64,000 bases of DNA from Nocardia blacklockiae (GTDB lineage Bacteria > Actinomycetota > Actinomycetes > Mycobacteriales > Mycobacteriaceae): contig NZ_JADLRJ010000008.1 of the NCBI RefSeq assembly GCF_015477355.1, forward strand, positions 62,001 to 126,000. The letters are read 5' to 3'. Below, piece after piece: positions 44,998 through 53,685 of the stretch. A program made the translations under genes and the position numbers. How positions within the stretch are numbered: the first letter of the stretch is position 1; the number at the start of each line of letters is the position of its first letter. A model generated the notes under the pieces. That model searched no databases. It had not been told where the DNA came from and saw only the letters and a list, made by a program, of their open reading frames with translations.

Positions 44998-46224
44998 GTG
45001 AGTTTCGGCGCGGAGGACGGGTGCGAGCCGACCGAATCGCGGGAGCGAGGCCGGCTTCAGGTCGCGATGCTGACTCGGGAGTATCCGCCGGAGGTGTACG
45101 GCGGAGCGGGGGTGCATGTCACCCATCTGGTGCCGCGACTACGCCGGCTGGCCGAGGTGACCGTGCACTGCATGGGTGTGTCGCGCGCGGATGCCGTGGT
45201 GCATCAGCCCGACCCCATGCTGTACGCGGCCAACTCGGCGTTGCAGATGATGTCGGCGCAGCTGCGGATGGCCGACGCCGTCGGCGGCGTGGACGTGGTG
45301 CACTCGCACACCTGGTACACCGGCCTGGCCGGGCACCTGGCCGCCACGCTGTACGGGATCCCGCACGTGCTCACCGCGCACTCGCTCGAGCCGCGCCGGC
45401 CGTGGAAGGCCGAGCAGCTGGGCGGTGGTTACCGGCTGTCGTCGTGGTCGGAGCGCAACGCGATGGAGTACGCCGACGCGGTCATCGCGGTCAGCGAGGG
45501 CATGCGCCGCGACGTCCTCGACGCCTACCCGACCATCGACCCCGACCGGGTGCACGTGGTGCACAACGGCATCGACGCGCAGGCCTGGTGCCCCGGTGGG
45601 CCCATCGACGGCGCCCGCGACGTGCTGGCCGAACTCGGGGTGCGCACCGACGCGCCGATCGCCGCGTTCGTCGGCCGCATCACCCGGCAGAAGGGCGTGG
45701 CGCATCTGCTGGCCGCCGCTCGCGACTTCGATCCCGACATCCAGCTGGTGCTGTGCGCGGGCGCGCCCGACACCCCGCAGCTGGAGGCCGAGGTGTCGGC
45801 GGCGGTCGCCGAGCTGGCGCGCCGCCGCGGCGGCGTGTTCTGGGTGCGGGAGATGCTGCCCACCGAGCAGGTGCGCCAGATCCTCGCCGCCGCAACGGTT
45901 TTCGTCTGCCCGTCGGTGTACGAGCCGCTGGGCATCGTGAACCTCGAGGCGATGGCCTGCGGCACGGCGGTGGTGGCCTCGGACGTCGGCGGGATCCCGG
46001 AGGTCGTCGCCGACGGCAGCACCGGCCGCCTGGTCCACTTCGACGGCGAGAACCCGGGCGAGTTCGAATCCGCGCTGGCGCGATCGGTCAACGCGATCGC
46101 CGGCGACCGGCACTACGCCGACTCCCTGGGCGCCGCCGGCCGGGCCCGCGCCATCGCCGAATTCGACTGGGCCCAGGTCGCCGAGCGGACCGTCCGGCTC
46201 TACGACCGCATCCGCAAGGGCTGA
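44998..46224 (+). CDS. glgM: ADP-glucose:alpha-maltose-1-phosphate synthase GlgM (GT4)
   Basis: A 408-residue GT4 glycosyltransferase long called GlgA in actinobacteria. In mycobacteria it joins ADP-glucose and glucose-1-phosphate to make maltose-1-phosphate for the GlgE pathway and capsular alpha-glucan. Landmarks are EYPPEVYGGAGVHVTHL, VHSHTWYTG, FVGRITRQKG and the donor site CPSVYEPLGIVNLEAMACGT. The GTG start is 6 nt after TAGGTT. It diverges from glgC, its ADP-glucose source, as Rv1212c and Rv1213 do. Confidence 0.93.
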   Translation: MSFGAEDGCEPTESRERGRLQVAMLTREYPPEVYGGAGVHVTHLVPRLRRLAEVTVHCMGVSRADAVVHQPDPMLYAANSALQMMSAQLRMADAVGGVDVVHSHTWYTGLAGHLAATLYGIPHVLTAHSLEPRRPWKAEQLGGGYRLSSWSERNAMEYADAVIAVSEGMRRDVLDAYPTIDPDRVHVVHNGIDAQAWCPGGPIDGARDVLAELGVRTDAPIAAFVGRITRQKGVAHLLAAARDFDPDIQLVLCAGAPDTPQLEAEVSAAVAELARRRGGVFWVREMLPTEQVRQILAAATVFVCPSVYEPLGIVNLEAMACGTAVVASDVGGIPEVVADGSTGRLVHFDGENPGEFESALARSVNAIAGDRHYADSLGAAGRARAIAEFDWAQVAERTVRLYDRIRKG

Positions 46225-46234
46225 CGGCCGGGCC

Positions 46235-47098
46235 TCAGCGCGGGCGGTAGCGGGCCACCGTGACCGAGGCGGTGACCTCGACGGTTTCCGGCAGGGCCGC
46301 GATGCGGGCCGCTCGTCGGCCGGCGGCGTGGTGGGCGGAGGGGCCCATGGCCACGACGTTCGTGATGTCGGGGCGGGCGAGTGTCATGGGGTACTCGACG
46401 AGGTCACTGCCGAGGCGGTCGAAGCGGCCGGACAGGGACTCGGCGAGGCGCGCGTCCTTGGCAGTGTCCACGGCCACCATGTCCAGCGGGGTGATCAACT
46501 CCGACAGGTGCCGGGGCGTCGGGGTGACGACGACGAACAAGCCGTCGGGGGCGAGGACCCGGGCCACCTCGTCCGGGTTGCGCGGCGCGAACACCGACAG
46601 GACGTGGCTCAGCGTGTCGTCCCGGACGGGCAGGCCGCGCCAGGCGTCGGCCAGCACCGACGCCGCCCGCGGGTGGGCGCGAGCGGCTCGCCGGGCGGCG
46701 GGCTTGGACACATCCAGCGCGATGCCGTGCGCGTGCGGCGCGGCGTCCAGGGCCGCGGCGAGGTAGTAGCCGGTCCCCGCGCCGATCTCCAGAATCGAAC
46801 GCACCGGGGCGGAGGTCAGTGCCGCCGTCGCCGCGTCGGCGATCGGCGCGAAATGCCGGGCGCTCTGGAAGGCGGCCCGGGCGTCCAGCATGTCGGCGGT
46901 GTCGCCGGTCATCTTGGTCGACGCACCGGTCAGCAGGCTGACATAGCCCTGGCGGGCCAGGTCGAAGGCATGCCCCCGGGCACACCACAGCGAGCGGTCG
47001 CGCACGGCCGTGGCCGCTCCGCACTCGGGGCAGGCCAGTAACCGCGCGATCGCGGCGAGCGGCGAGGCGATGTCCGCTCGCGCCGGGTTCACCGGCAT
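46235..47098 (-). CDS. 23S rRNA (guanine-N1)-methyltransferase, RlmA family
   Basis: A 287-residue methyltransferase with an N-terminal zinc finger (Cys23, Cys26, Cys39 and His43 in CPECG...WCARGH) followed by a class I SAM domain (ILEIGAGTGYYLAAALDAAP). The segment GASTKMTGDTADMLDAR is typical of RlmA enzymes, which methylate G745 or G748 of 23S rRNA; RlmA(II)/TlrB types can alter macrolide response. Which nucleotide is modified cannot be read here. It converges on glgM with 10 bp between. Confidence 0.87.
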   Translation of the reverse strand: MPVNPARADIASPLAAIARLLACPECGAATAVRDRSLWCARGHAFDLARQGYVSLLTGASTKMTGDTADMLDARAAFQSARHFAPIADAATAALTSAPVRSILEIGAGTGYYLAAALDAAPHAHGIALDVSKPAARRAARAHPRAASVLADAWRGLPVRDDTLSHVLSVFAPRNPDEVARVLAPDGLFVVVTPTPRHLSELITPLDMVAVDTAKDARLAESLSGRFDRLGSDLVEYPMTLARPDITNVVAMGPSAHHAAGRRAARIAALPETVEVTASVTVARYRPR

Positions 47099-47113
47099 GG
47101 ATCGAACGGGCGG

Positions 47114-47281
47114 TCAGCTGGTGACTTCGGTGAGCTCTTTGCCGAGGGCCGCGGCCTCTTCCGGCGTGAGCTCGACGACCAGACGCCCGCCACCCTCGAG
47201 TGGAACCCGCATGACGATTCCACGCCCTTCCTTGGTTGCCTCGAGGGGACCGTCCCCGGTGCGGGGCTTCATGGCCGCCAT
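47114..47281 (-). CDS. DUF3117 small protein, Rv1211-like
   Basis: A 55-residue protein below usual length cut-offs. It begins MAAMKPRTGDGPLEATKEGR and contains RVPLEGGGRLVVELTPEEAA, almost identical to M. tuberculosis Rv1211 (DUF3117), which is strongly conserved in actinobacteria. Rv1211 has been described as calmodulin-like, but the sequence has no EF-hand and its function is unsettled. GGAGGGAG lies 9 nt upstream of the ATG at 47281. It sits between the RlmA gene and tag, as in Rv1210-Rv1211. Confidence 0.9.
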   Translation of the reverse strand: MAAMKPRTGDGPLEATKEGRGIVMRVPLEGGGRLVVELTPEEAAALGKELTEVTS

Positions 47282-47461
47282 CCTCTGCTCCCTCCAGATC
47301 CGCGCGGTCTGCTGCGCACTTTCTTGGAACTCGTGTTGTCACCAACCGGTAGCCCACGCGCACGGCCGCGCCGCGCTCGAGGGGCTACACCACGCCTATT
47401 CTTCCTCATCACGGAACTGGGCGGGTACCTGAGTTCCAAAACCGACCGCCGTGGCGCGTGT

Positions 47462-48037
47462 TCAACCGCGCACATCGACCCAGCAATCGGCCAGATGATC
47501 ATTCACCATTCCGGTCGCCTGCATCAATGCGTAAGCCGTCGTGGGTCCCACGAAACGGAATCCGCGCCGTTTGAGTTCCTTTGCGAGAGCAACCGATTCG
47601 GGTGTGACGGCGGGCACGTCGGCGAGCCGGTGCGGGCGCGGGCGGGCGGCCGGGGCGAACGACCACAGCAGCTCGTCCAGGCCGGGGGAGAGGTCCCGAG
47701 CAACCTTGGCGTTGGCGATGCAGGCCTCGATTTTGGCGCGATTGCGCACAATGCCGGGATCGGACAGCAGGCGGGCGGCGTCGGCCTCGGTGTAGCGGGC
47801 CACCCGGTCGATGGCGAACCCGTCGAACGCCGCGCGGAAGGCCGGCCGCTTGCGCAGGATGGTGATCCACGACAGCCCCGACTGGAACGCCTCCAGGCAC
47901 ATCCGTTCGAACAGGGCATCGTCGCCGTGCAGCTCCCGCCCCCACTCCTGATCGTGGTAATCCCGGTACAGCTGCGACGACTCCGCCCACCCGCACCGCA
48001 CCCTGCCGTCGGAGACCTCGACCGGCGCGGCGCTCAC
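47462..48037 (-). CDS. tag: DNA-3-methyladenine glycosylase I (Tag)
   Basis: A 191-residue HhH-superfamily glycosylase excising 3-methyladenine from DNA. Family markers are RCGWAESSQLYRDYHDQEWG, FERMCLEAFQSGLSWITILR, KRRGFRFVGPTTAYALMQA and MVNDHLADCW. The zinc ligands are the N-terminal Cys and the C-terminal His and Cys. The GTG start overlaps the stop of the upstream DivIVA-like gene (GTGA). It corresponds to Rv1210 (tagA). Confidence 0.95.
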   Translation of the reverse strand: MSAAPVEVSDGRVRCGWAESSQLYRDYHDQEWGRELHGDDALFERMCLEAFQSGLSWITILRKRPAFRAAFDGFAIDRVARYTEADAARLLSDPGIVRNRAKIEACIANAKVARDLSPGLDELLWSFAPAARPRPHRLADVPAVTPESVALAKELKRRGFRFVGPTTAYALMQATGMVNDHLADCWVDVRG

Positions 48038-48852
48038 TGCGCTCCCCGCTCGGACTGCGGCCCGGCAGGGGGAGGGGGCGGCTGCACCTGCGGTGTCACC
48101 GGCGCCTGCGAACCGTCCTCCGGTGCCGACCCGGTCGACGCGTCCCAGGCGGCCGGATGAGCGGTCGGCGGGCTGGTGAACGGGTTCGACTGCGCGTATC
48201 CGCTCGGCGGTGTGGGTTCCGGACTCGTGGGCTGCCCATATCCGCTCGCGTGTGCGCTACTGCCCGGGTGACCGTAGCCGGGTGACTGGGCGCTGTTGCC
48301 GCCCGGCTGGTTGTAGCCGGGTGGCTGGGTGCTGTTGCCGCTCGACTGGTCGTATCCGGGTGACTGGGTGCTGTTGCCACTCGACTGGTCGTATCCGGGT
48401 GGCTGGGTGTTATTGCCGCCCGACTGGTCGTATCGGGTCGGCGTGGATCCGGCGGAGCCTGGCTGCTCGTAGTGCGGCGATGCCGGGGCCGCGGTGCCGT
48501 TGGAAGGGAGACCGGGGTGGGGCTGCGGCGCGGTGAACGAGCCGGTGGGCGGGTGGGGCGCGGGGGCGTCTCCGCGCGCCTCGGCCAGCTGGTGTTCGAG
48601 TTCGTCGATGCGGGCGGCCAGCCGGGTGAGGGCCCAGTCGACCTCACCGGCCTTGTAGCCGCGGAACACCTGCTGGAAGCGCAGCGAGCGCACGTCGCTG
48701 CCGTGGATCGCGGTGGCGGGGAGCACGGTGGCCGTGGTGCCCTCGGGCAGCGGGCCAAGTTCCTCGCCCCGTCCGAACACGGCGGCGGCGACCAGGAACA
48801 GCAGCGCGGCCACCAGACCGACGATCAGCACGTACAACAGCAGCGTGAGCAT
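48034..48852 (-). CDS. Membrane protein with DivIVA-like motif and repeat tail, Rv1209-like
   Basis: A 272-residue protein. The first 130 residues match Rv1209: one transmembrane helix (LLYVLIVGLVAALLFLVAAA), a GTTATVLPA segment and a DivIVA-type motif (FRGYKAGEVDWALTRLAARI) leading to a short coiled coil. The remainder is a disordered Pro/Gln/Ser/Gly tail with four copies of a 13-residue repeat around PGYDQSSGNSTQ. The tail makes it twice the length of Rv1209. The ATG at 48852 is 7 nt after TATCCT, so it is preferred to the GTG at 48873. It probably sits at the membrane near the division or growth zone. Confidence 0.82.
   Translation of the reverse strand: MLTLLLYVLIVGLVAALLFLVAAAVFGRGEELGPLPEGTTATVLPATAIHGSDVRSLRFQQVFRGYKAGEVDWALTRLAARIDELEHQLAEARGDAPAPHPPTGSFTAPQPHPGLPSNGTAAPASPHYEQPGSAGSTPTRYDQSGGNNTQPPGYDQSSGNSTQSPGYDQSSGNSTQPPGYNQPGGNSAQSPGYGHPGSSAHASGYGQPTSPEPTPPSGYAQSNPFTSPPTAHPAAWDASTGSAPEDGSQAPVTPQVQPPPPPAGPQSERGAQ
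48274..48429 (-). repeat. 39-bp coding tandem repeat (4 copies)
   Basis: Four in-frame 39-bp units at 48274, 48313, 48352 and 48391, each coding 13 residues of the tail of the Rv1209-like protein. The middle units are almost identical, implying recent expansion; length variation between strains is likely. Confidence 0.85.
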
Positions 48853-48972
48853 AGGGACGAGGATATGTGCCACCCGTGACAGGTTCGACGCCCCCGACGC
48901 CGCGTGCCGTCCCCGTGTGCCGGCCCGCTTCCCCGAGACCGGTCCGGCACACGCGAAACATCAACCGCCCGT

Positions 48973-49161
48973 TCACCTTTCCCCGGTGCGCCGGAAGCAG
49001 TAGGCGGCCGCGGCCAGATACTGCCGGCAGCTGCCGCCGTGCCCGGCGTGCACGGTGAGGATGAACCGGGCCCGGTCGTAGGTCAGGTCGACGGGCTCGT
49101 GGGAGCAGTGGCGACTGGCCATCAACCACATGTCGCGAGTATCCGAGGGTGGTGCGTGCAT
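48973..49161 (-). CDS. Small Cys/His-containing protein, function unknown
   Basis: A 62-residue protein with three cysteines and five histidines, notably SRHCSHE, VHAGHGGSC and AAYCF, which could bind a metal. There is no signal or transmembrane segment. GGAGGT is exactly 7 nt before the ATG at 49161, a textbook ribosome site that supports expression. It is divergent from a helix-turn-helix regulator and an APH-type kinase and may belong to that locus. No family is recognised. Confidence 0.68.
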   Translation of the reverse strand: MHAPPSDTRDMWLMASRHCSHEPVDLTYDRARFILTVHAGHGGSCRQYLAAAAYCFRRTGER

Positions 49162-49381
49162 CGGTGGTACCTCCGGGGTGGTGCGGGTGCACCCGGCGCC
49201 GCGTCACCGAAGGTCTCAGGATCGCCGCCCTCGGTTTCTGCGTCGAATTGCGAAGGATTTATCGCTGCGGCACCGGGTGCGCCTTCAACTTTCGCCGTAT
49301 TCGGTCCGTTGCGAAATCGCGCAGCGTTGGTGTTGGTGTTGGCTTACTGTTGGCACACGGGTGCGAAACAGGGAGTTAACA

Positions 49382-50677
49382 ATGGTGTTGGGTCGGCCCT
49401 GGACCGGATTCGAGGCCGTCGCATTGCAAGAGGCGACCCGGAAATCCGTGCGGGAGTTCGCCGCTCACCTCGGGGTGGAGATGACGACGGTGGCCAACTG
49501 GCGCTCCGGGCTGAGCGCGGTCACCCCGCGTCCGCTCACCCAGGAGTTGCTGGACACGCTGCTGGTGCAGGTCGGCGCCGAGGTGCGCGAGCGGTTCGAG
49601 CAGATACTGGCCGAGGGCGAGCAGGCGCTCGGCTCGCGCCGCCTGCCCGCGCGCCGCGCCGCGGCCGTGGCGGTGGGCGGCGTGCCCGCGCCCAATTCCG
49701 ATGTCGCCCTGCTCTCGCGGCTCGACGACGCCCGGCTGGTGATCGATCGAACCCTCGCCGCGGGCACCGTCGGCACCGCCATGGTGGAACTGATGGAGGA
49801 GCGCGCCGCGGGCCGGATGCTCGCCTACACCCGCACGGCGCCGTCGGCGGTGTTGTCCACAGTGTTGCCGGATCTGCTGGAGGTGCAGTCGATTTCGACG
49901 CAGCGCCAGCCGGCGGCCATCCAGGCCCGGCTGTCGGAGATCACCGCGGTGCTCGGTCTGCTGATCGCCGACGCGCTGATGAAACTCGGCCAGATCGAGC
50001 GCGCCGACTACTGGTACGGCACCGCCCGGCTCGCCGCCGACGACACCGGGAACCGGCGGCTGCGCGCCCGGGTGCGCGCCCAGCACGCGATGCTGCCCTA
50101 CTACTACGGCCGCCCCGAACAGGCGGTGCTGCTGGCCCGCGCCGCACAGGCGCAGCTACCCGAGATCGCCGACGACGCGACCGCGCTGGCCGCGGCCGCG
50201 GAGGCGCGCGCACTGGCCCGTCTCGGCGACGCCGACGGCGCCGATCTCGCCCTCACCCGGGCCCGGCAGCAGATCGACGAACTCGGCGACGCCGTCACCG
50301 ACGAGGCCTTCCGGTTCAGCGAGAAGCGCCTGCTGCTCTACCAATCCGGCACCCTGACGAATCTGGGCCGCACCGCCGCCGCCCGGCGCGCCCAGGAACG
50401 CGGGCTGCGGCTCTACCGCGACAGTCCCGGCGTGGTGGTGGACCCGGCGCTGCTCGAACTCGACGCGGCGGTCTGCCACGCCCTCGACGGCGCCGTCGAC
50501 GAGGCCTGCGCGCTGGCCGTGCGGGTGCTCACCACGCTCCCGCCGGAGCATCGCACCACGATCGTGACGACCCGCGCCGCGGCGGTGGTCGAGGCGATCC
50601 CCGAGCCGGGACGCGACCGCCGGGTGGTCGACGAATTGCGCCGGCTGGTCGCCGCGGGCCCGGGAGGACCGCGGTGA
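49382..50677 (+). CDS. XRE-type HTH regulator with helical-repeat domain
   Basis: A 431-residue protein. The N-terminal helix-turn-helix is ALQEATRKSVREFAAHLGVE then TTVANWRSGLS, resembling actinobacterial XRE regulators. The rest is a series of alpha-helical hairpins (YWYGTARLAADDTGNRRLRA, ARALARLGDADGADLALTRA) of TPR type, as in Streptomyces and Nocardia ligand-sensing regulators. GGGAG lies 6 nt before the ATG, and a TACTGT -10-like hexamer is at 49345. Its stop overlaps the kinase gene start (GTGA), so the two act together. Confidence 0.82.
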   Translation: MVLGRPWTGFEAVALQEATRKSVREFAAHLGVEMTTVANWRSGLSAVTPRPLTQELLDTLLVQVGAEVRERFEQILAEGEQALGSRRLPARRAAAVAVGGVPAPNSDVALLSRLDDARLVIDRTLAAGTVGTAMVELMEERAAGRMLAYTRTAPSAVLSTVLPDLLEVQSISTQRQPAAIQARLSEITAVLGLLIADALMKLGQIERADYWYGTARLAADDTGNRRLRARVRAQHAMLPYYYGRPEQAVLLARAAQAQLPEIADDATALAAAAEARALARLGDADGADLALTRARQQIDELGDAVTDEAFRFSEKRLLLYQSGTLTNLGRTAAARRAQERGLRLYRDSPGVVVDPALLELDAAVCHALDGAVDEACALAVRVLTTLPPEHRTTIVTTRAAAVVEAIPEPGRDRRVVDELRRLVAAGPGGPR

Positions 50678-51603
50678 TCACGGCGGCCGAGGCGGCGCGC
50701 GACCGGCGCGGCACCGCGGGGTTCACCGCGCAGCGCACCCGCTGGATTCTCGAACGCGCCTGTCGCGGAAGCGGTTTCGATCCGAGCGGGGCCGAGCTGC
50801 TGCGCCATCACACCAATGCCGTGTACCGGCTGGCGAGCGAGCCGGTGGTGGTGAAGATCGACCGGCCCAGCGGCGCGGCGGCGCCGGTGGACGTGGTGTC
50901 GCTGGTGCGCTGGCTGCGCACCCGCGACGTGCCGGCCGTGCCGCTCGCCGGCGCGGTGCAGCCGATCGAGATCGACGGGTGCGCCGTCACCTTCTGGCGC
51001 TATCTGCCGCAGCAGCGCGAGATCGTCGCCGCCGACCTGGCCGGTCCGCTGGCCCGGCTGCACGGCCTGCGCACCCGCCCCGCGCAGTGGCTGCCCACCC
51101 ACCACCTCGCCGACACCTTCGCCCGCATCGCCCGCGCCATCGACGCCAATACGATCCTGCCGCCCAGCGATCGCCGCCTGCTGCGCGCCGAGCGCAACCG
51201 GCTGGCCGCCTGCCGCGACAAGATCGCCTACGTGCTGGCCCAGGGCCTCATCCACGGCGACGCCCACCATCGGAACACGCTGTGGGACAACACCTCCGAT
51301 CGCGGCGTGCTGTGCGACTGGGAGAGCGTGGCGATCGGTCAGCCGGAATGGGACCTGGTGACCATCGAGGTGCACTGCCGCCGCTTCGCCCACCACCCCG
51401 GCGAATTCGACGGCTTCTGCCGCGACTACGGCTTCGACATCCGCGACTGGTCCGGCTTCACCTGGCTGCGCGACCTCCGCGAACTCCGCATGATCACCAC
51501 CAACGCCTACAAATCGGCCCCGGGCTCCGCGAGCGCCCGAGAAGTACTGCGCCGCATCGAAGGATTGCGCAACGGCATCCCCCTCACCTGGAACATTCTG
51601 TAG
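50674..51603 (+). CDS. Aminoglycoside-phosphotransferase-family kinase
   Basis: A 309-residue APH/choline-kinase-like protein. Visible parts are the N-lobe lysine in PVVVKIDRPSG, the catalytic loop LIHGDAHHRNTLWDN and the metal-binding LCDWESVAIGQPEWDL. APH-fold kinases phosphorylate small molecules; the substrate here is unknown and resistance should not be assumed. The GTG start overlaps the regulator stop. It converges on mrp with 30 bp between. Confidence 0.88.
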   Translation: MITAAEAARDRRGTAGFTAQRTRWILERACRGSGFDPSGAELLRHHTNAVYRLASEPVVVKIDRPSGAAAPVDVVSLVRWLRTRDVPAVPLAGAVQPIEIDGCAVTFWRYLPQQREIVAADLAGPLARLHGLRTRPAQWLPTHHLADTFARIARAIDANTILPPSDRRLLRAERNRLAACRDKIAYVLAQGLIHGDAHHRNTLWDNTSDRGVLCDWESVAIGQPEWDLVTIEVHCRRFAHHPGEFDGFCRDYGFDIRDWSGFTWLRDLRELRMITTNAYKSAPGSASAREVLRRIEGLRNGIPLTWNIL

Positions 51604-51633
51604 CCCTGAACCCCACCCTCCGGCGGGCGGTTC

Positions 51634-52770
51634 TTACAGGTGGCGGGTGGTGTCGATGCCCAAGGACAGGCCCGCCAGGCCGCGGCGGCGGACCGCGAGC
51701 TTGTCGGCGATCTCGTTGAGGACCTTGGCGGCGGCGTCGTCGGGGTTGCGCAGGACGATGGGGGTGCCCTCGTCGCCGGCCTCGCGCAGTTCCTGGGTGA
51801 GCGGGATCTGGCCCAGCAGGGGGACGTCGGCGCCGACGGCGCGGGTGAGGCGGTCCGCGACGGACTGTCCGCCGCCGGAGCCGTAGAGCTCCATGCGAGA
51901 ACCGTCGGGCAGATCCAGCCACGACATGTTCTCCACCACGCCCGCGATGCGCTGGCGGGTCTGCAGGGCGATCGCGCCCGCGCGCTCGGCCACCTCGGCG
52001 GCGGCCGCCTGCGGCGTGGTGACCACCAGGATCTCGGCGTTGGGGATCAGCTGCGCGATGGAGATGGCCACGTCGCCGGTGCCCGGCGGCAGATCGAGCA
52101 GCAGGATGTCCAGGTCTCCCCAGAACACGTCGGCGAGGAACTGCTGCAGCGCCCGGTGCAGCATCGGCCCGCGCCACACCACGGGCGTGTTGCCCTGGGT
52201 GAACATGGCGATCGAGATGACCTTCACGTCGTGCGCGACCGGCGGCATGATCATCCGCTCGACCTGGGTGGGCCGCTGGTCGGTGCCCAGCATGCGCGGC
52301 ACCGAGTGGCCGTAGATGTCGGCGTCGAGCACACCGACCGACAGCCCCCGCGCGGCCATCGCGGCCGCCAGATTGACCGTCACGCTGGACTTCCCGACGC
52401 CGCCCTTGCCGGACGCCACCGCGTACACCCGGGTCAGCGAGCCGGGCTGGGCGAACGGGATCACCGGCTCGGCCGAATCGCCGCGCAGCTTCTTGCGCAG
52501 TTCGGTGCGCTGCTCGTCGTTCATCACGTCGAGATCGACGGACACGCCGCCGACACCGGGGACGTCGGCGACCGCCTTGGTCACCGATTCGGTCAGCGTG
52601 GTGCGCAGCGGGCAGGCCGCCGTCGTCAGATAGATCTCGACGTGGACGCTGCTGTCGGCGCCGACCGCGACGCTCTTCACCATGCCCAGCTCGGTGATCG
52701 GTTTGCGGATCTCCGGGTCGTTCACTTTCGCGAGGGCGCCCCGCACATCCGATTCCGTAACCACTGGCAT
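51634..52770 (-). CDS. mrp: Mrp/NBP35-type iron-sulfur cluster carrier ATPase
   Basis: A 378-residue P-loop ATPase with an N-terminal MIP18/DUF59 domain (residues 1-95, including TTAACPLRTTL) and a deviant Walker A VYAVASGKGGVGKSS. Further signatures are GVLDADIYGHSVPRMLG and LLLDLPPGTGDVAISIAQL. It is expected to carry iron-sulfur clusters to client proteins. The C-terminal CxxC found in many Mrp proteins is absent (VENMSWLDLPDGSRM), an actinobacterial trait. The ATG is 7 nt after TAGACT. It matches Rv1229c. Confidence 0.94.
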   Translation of the reverse strand: MPVVTESDVRGALAKVNDPEIRKPITELGMVKSVAVGADSSVHVEIYLTTAACPLRTTLTESVTKAVADVPGVGGVSVDLDVMNDEQRTELRKKLRGDSAEPVIPFAQPGSLTRVYAVASGKGGVGKSSVTVNLAAAMAARGLSVGVLDADIYGHSVPRMLGTDQRPTQVERMIMPPVAHDVKVISIAMFTQGNTPVVWRGPMLHRALQQFLADVFWGDLDILLLDLPPGTGDVAISIAQLIPNAEILVVTTPQAAAAEVAERAGAIALQTRQRIAGVVENMSWLDLPDGSRMELYGSGGGQSVADRLTRAVGADVPLLGQIPLTQELREAGDEGTPIVLRNPDDAAAKVLNEIADKLAVRRRGLAGLSLGIDTTRHL

Positions 52771-52818
52771 GACGCCGAGTCTAGCGACGGCCCCCGCGGG
52801 CCCGACGACGGCGGCGGC

Positions 52819-53685
52819 TCAGATCCGGGGCAGCTGGCCGGGCTGCGGCGCCACGCCGGTGCGGTAGGCCACCTCCCACGCCATCACGTTGGCCACGTAG
52901 GCCATCGAGTTGTTGTAGCGCATGATGGCCCGCGACTGCTGGGACAGGTCGTTCATGTCCAGCCCGCGGTCGCACAGGTACTTGCCCGCGGTGAGGGCCG
53001 CGTCGAACAGGTTCTGCGGATCGGAGATGCCGTCGCCGTCGCCGTCGCCCGCGAACTTGCGCCAGGTCTCGGGCAGGAACTGCATCGGCCCGACGGCGCG
53101 GGTGTAGGAGGACATGCCGCCGTCGAGTTCGCCGTCGGTGGCGCGCACGACCTGGTTGCCGCCGAGGCTGCCGTCGAGCACCGGGCCGTAGATCGGGTCG
53201 AGCGGGTAGCCCTTCTCGTCCGCCTTGCCGTAGGCGTGGTGCGACTCCACCTGGCCGATGCCGGCCAGCAGCGACCACGGCATGTGGCAGTTCGGATTCT
53301 CCTGCGCCAGTACGCGTTCGGCGTTCCGGTAGGCCGCCTGCGCGATGCCCGGCAGCCCGAGCGGACCGGCCGGCAGCGAGGCCGGTGCCCGGCCGCTCGG
53401 CTGCGCAACGGTTTTCACGACCGGCGGGCCGGGATGCTTTGCGGCCCGGAGGAACCCGTCGGTGTCGGGCACCACGGCGGGCTCGGCGGCCGGCTCCGCG
53501 GCGCTCGGATCCTGTTGCAGCGCGGACAGAGTGGCGTGTTCGGCGGTGTTCACCTCCGCGGCCGACGCCGCGCTCACGGCGACGACCCCTGCGGGGACGA
53601 GTCCGGTCAAGGCGATAACGGATCCGCGGCCAACATTTCTAGCCGGCTGTTTGCGGTGACGTCCCACGGTGCGGTGGCCCTCCAA
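52819..53685 (-). CDS. Secreted lytic transglycosylase, Rv1230c-like
   Basis: A 288-residue exported murein transglycosylase. After an atypical basic N-terminus and a hydrophobic export segment (VIALTGLVPAGVVAVSAASA) comes a Pro/Ala linker and an MltB/SLT-type catalytic domain: the Glu in LLAGIGQVESHH, RAVGPMQFLPETWRKF and the GDGDGDGISDPQNLFDAA calcium-loop-like repeat. It cleaves glycan strands with 1,6-anhydro end formation. A second copy with a longer tail is next to it. It lies just upstream of mrp in the same direction, as Rv1230c does. Confidence 0.88.
   Translation of the reverse strand: MEGHRTVGRHRKQPARNVGRGSVIALTGLVPAGVVAVSAASAAEVNTAEHATLSALQQDPSAAEPAAEPAVVPDTDGFLRAAKHPGPPVVKTVAQPSGRAPASLPAGPLGLPGIAQAAYRNAERVLAQENPNCHMPWSLLAGIGQVESHHAYGKADEKGYPLDPIYGPVLDGSLGGNQVVRATDGELDGGMSSYTRAVGPMQFLPETWRKFAGDGDGDGISDPQNLFDAALTAGKYLCDRGLDMNDLSQQSRAIMRYNNSMAYVANVMAWEVAYRTGVAPQPGQLPRI

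Noticed and set aside
44913-46250. A 445-residue plus-strand frame overlapping glgM
   Set aside because: Arg-rich shadow frame; glgM motifs are in the 44998 frame.
48904-50673. Long plus-strand frame leading into the APH-type kinase
   Set aside because: Shadow of the regulator gene; the kinase begins at the GTGA overlap at 50674.
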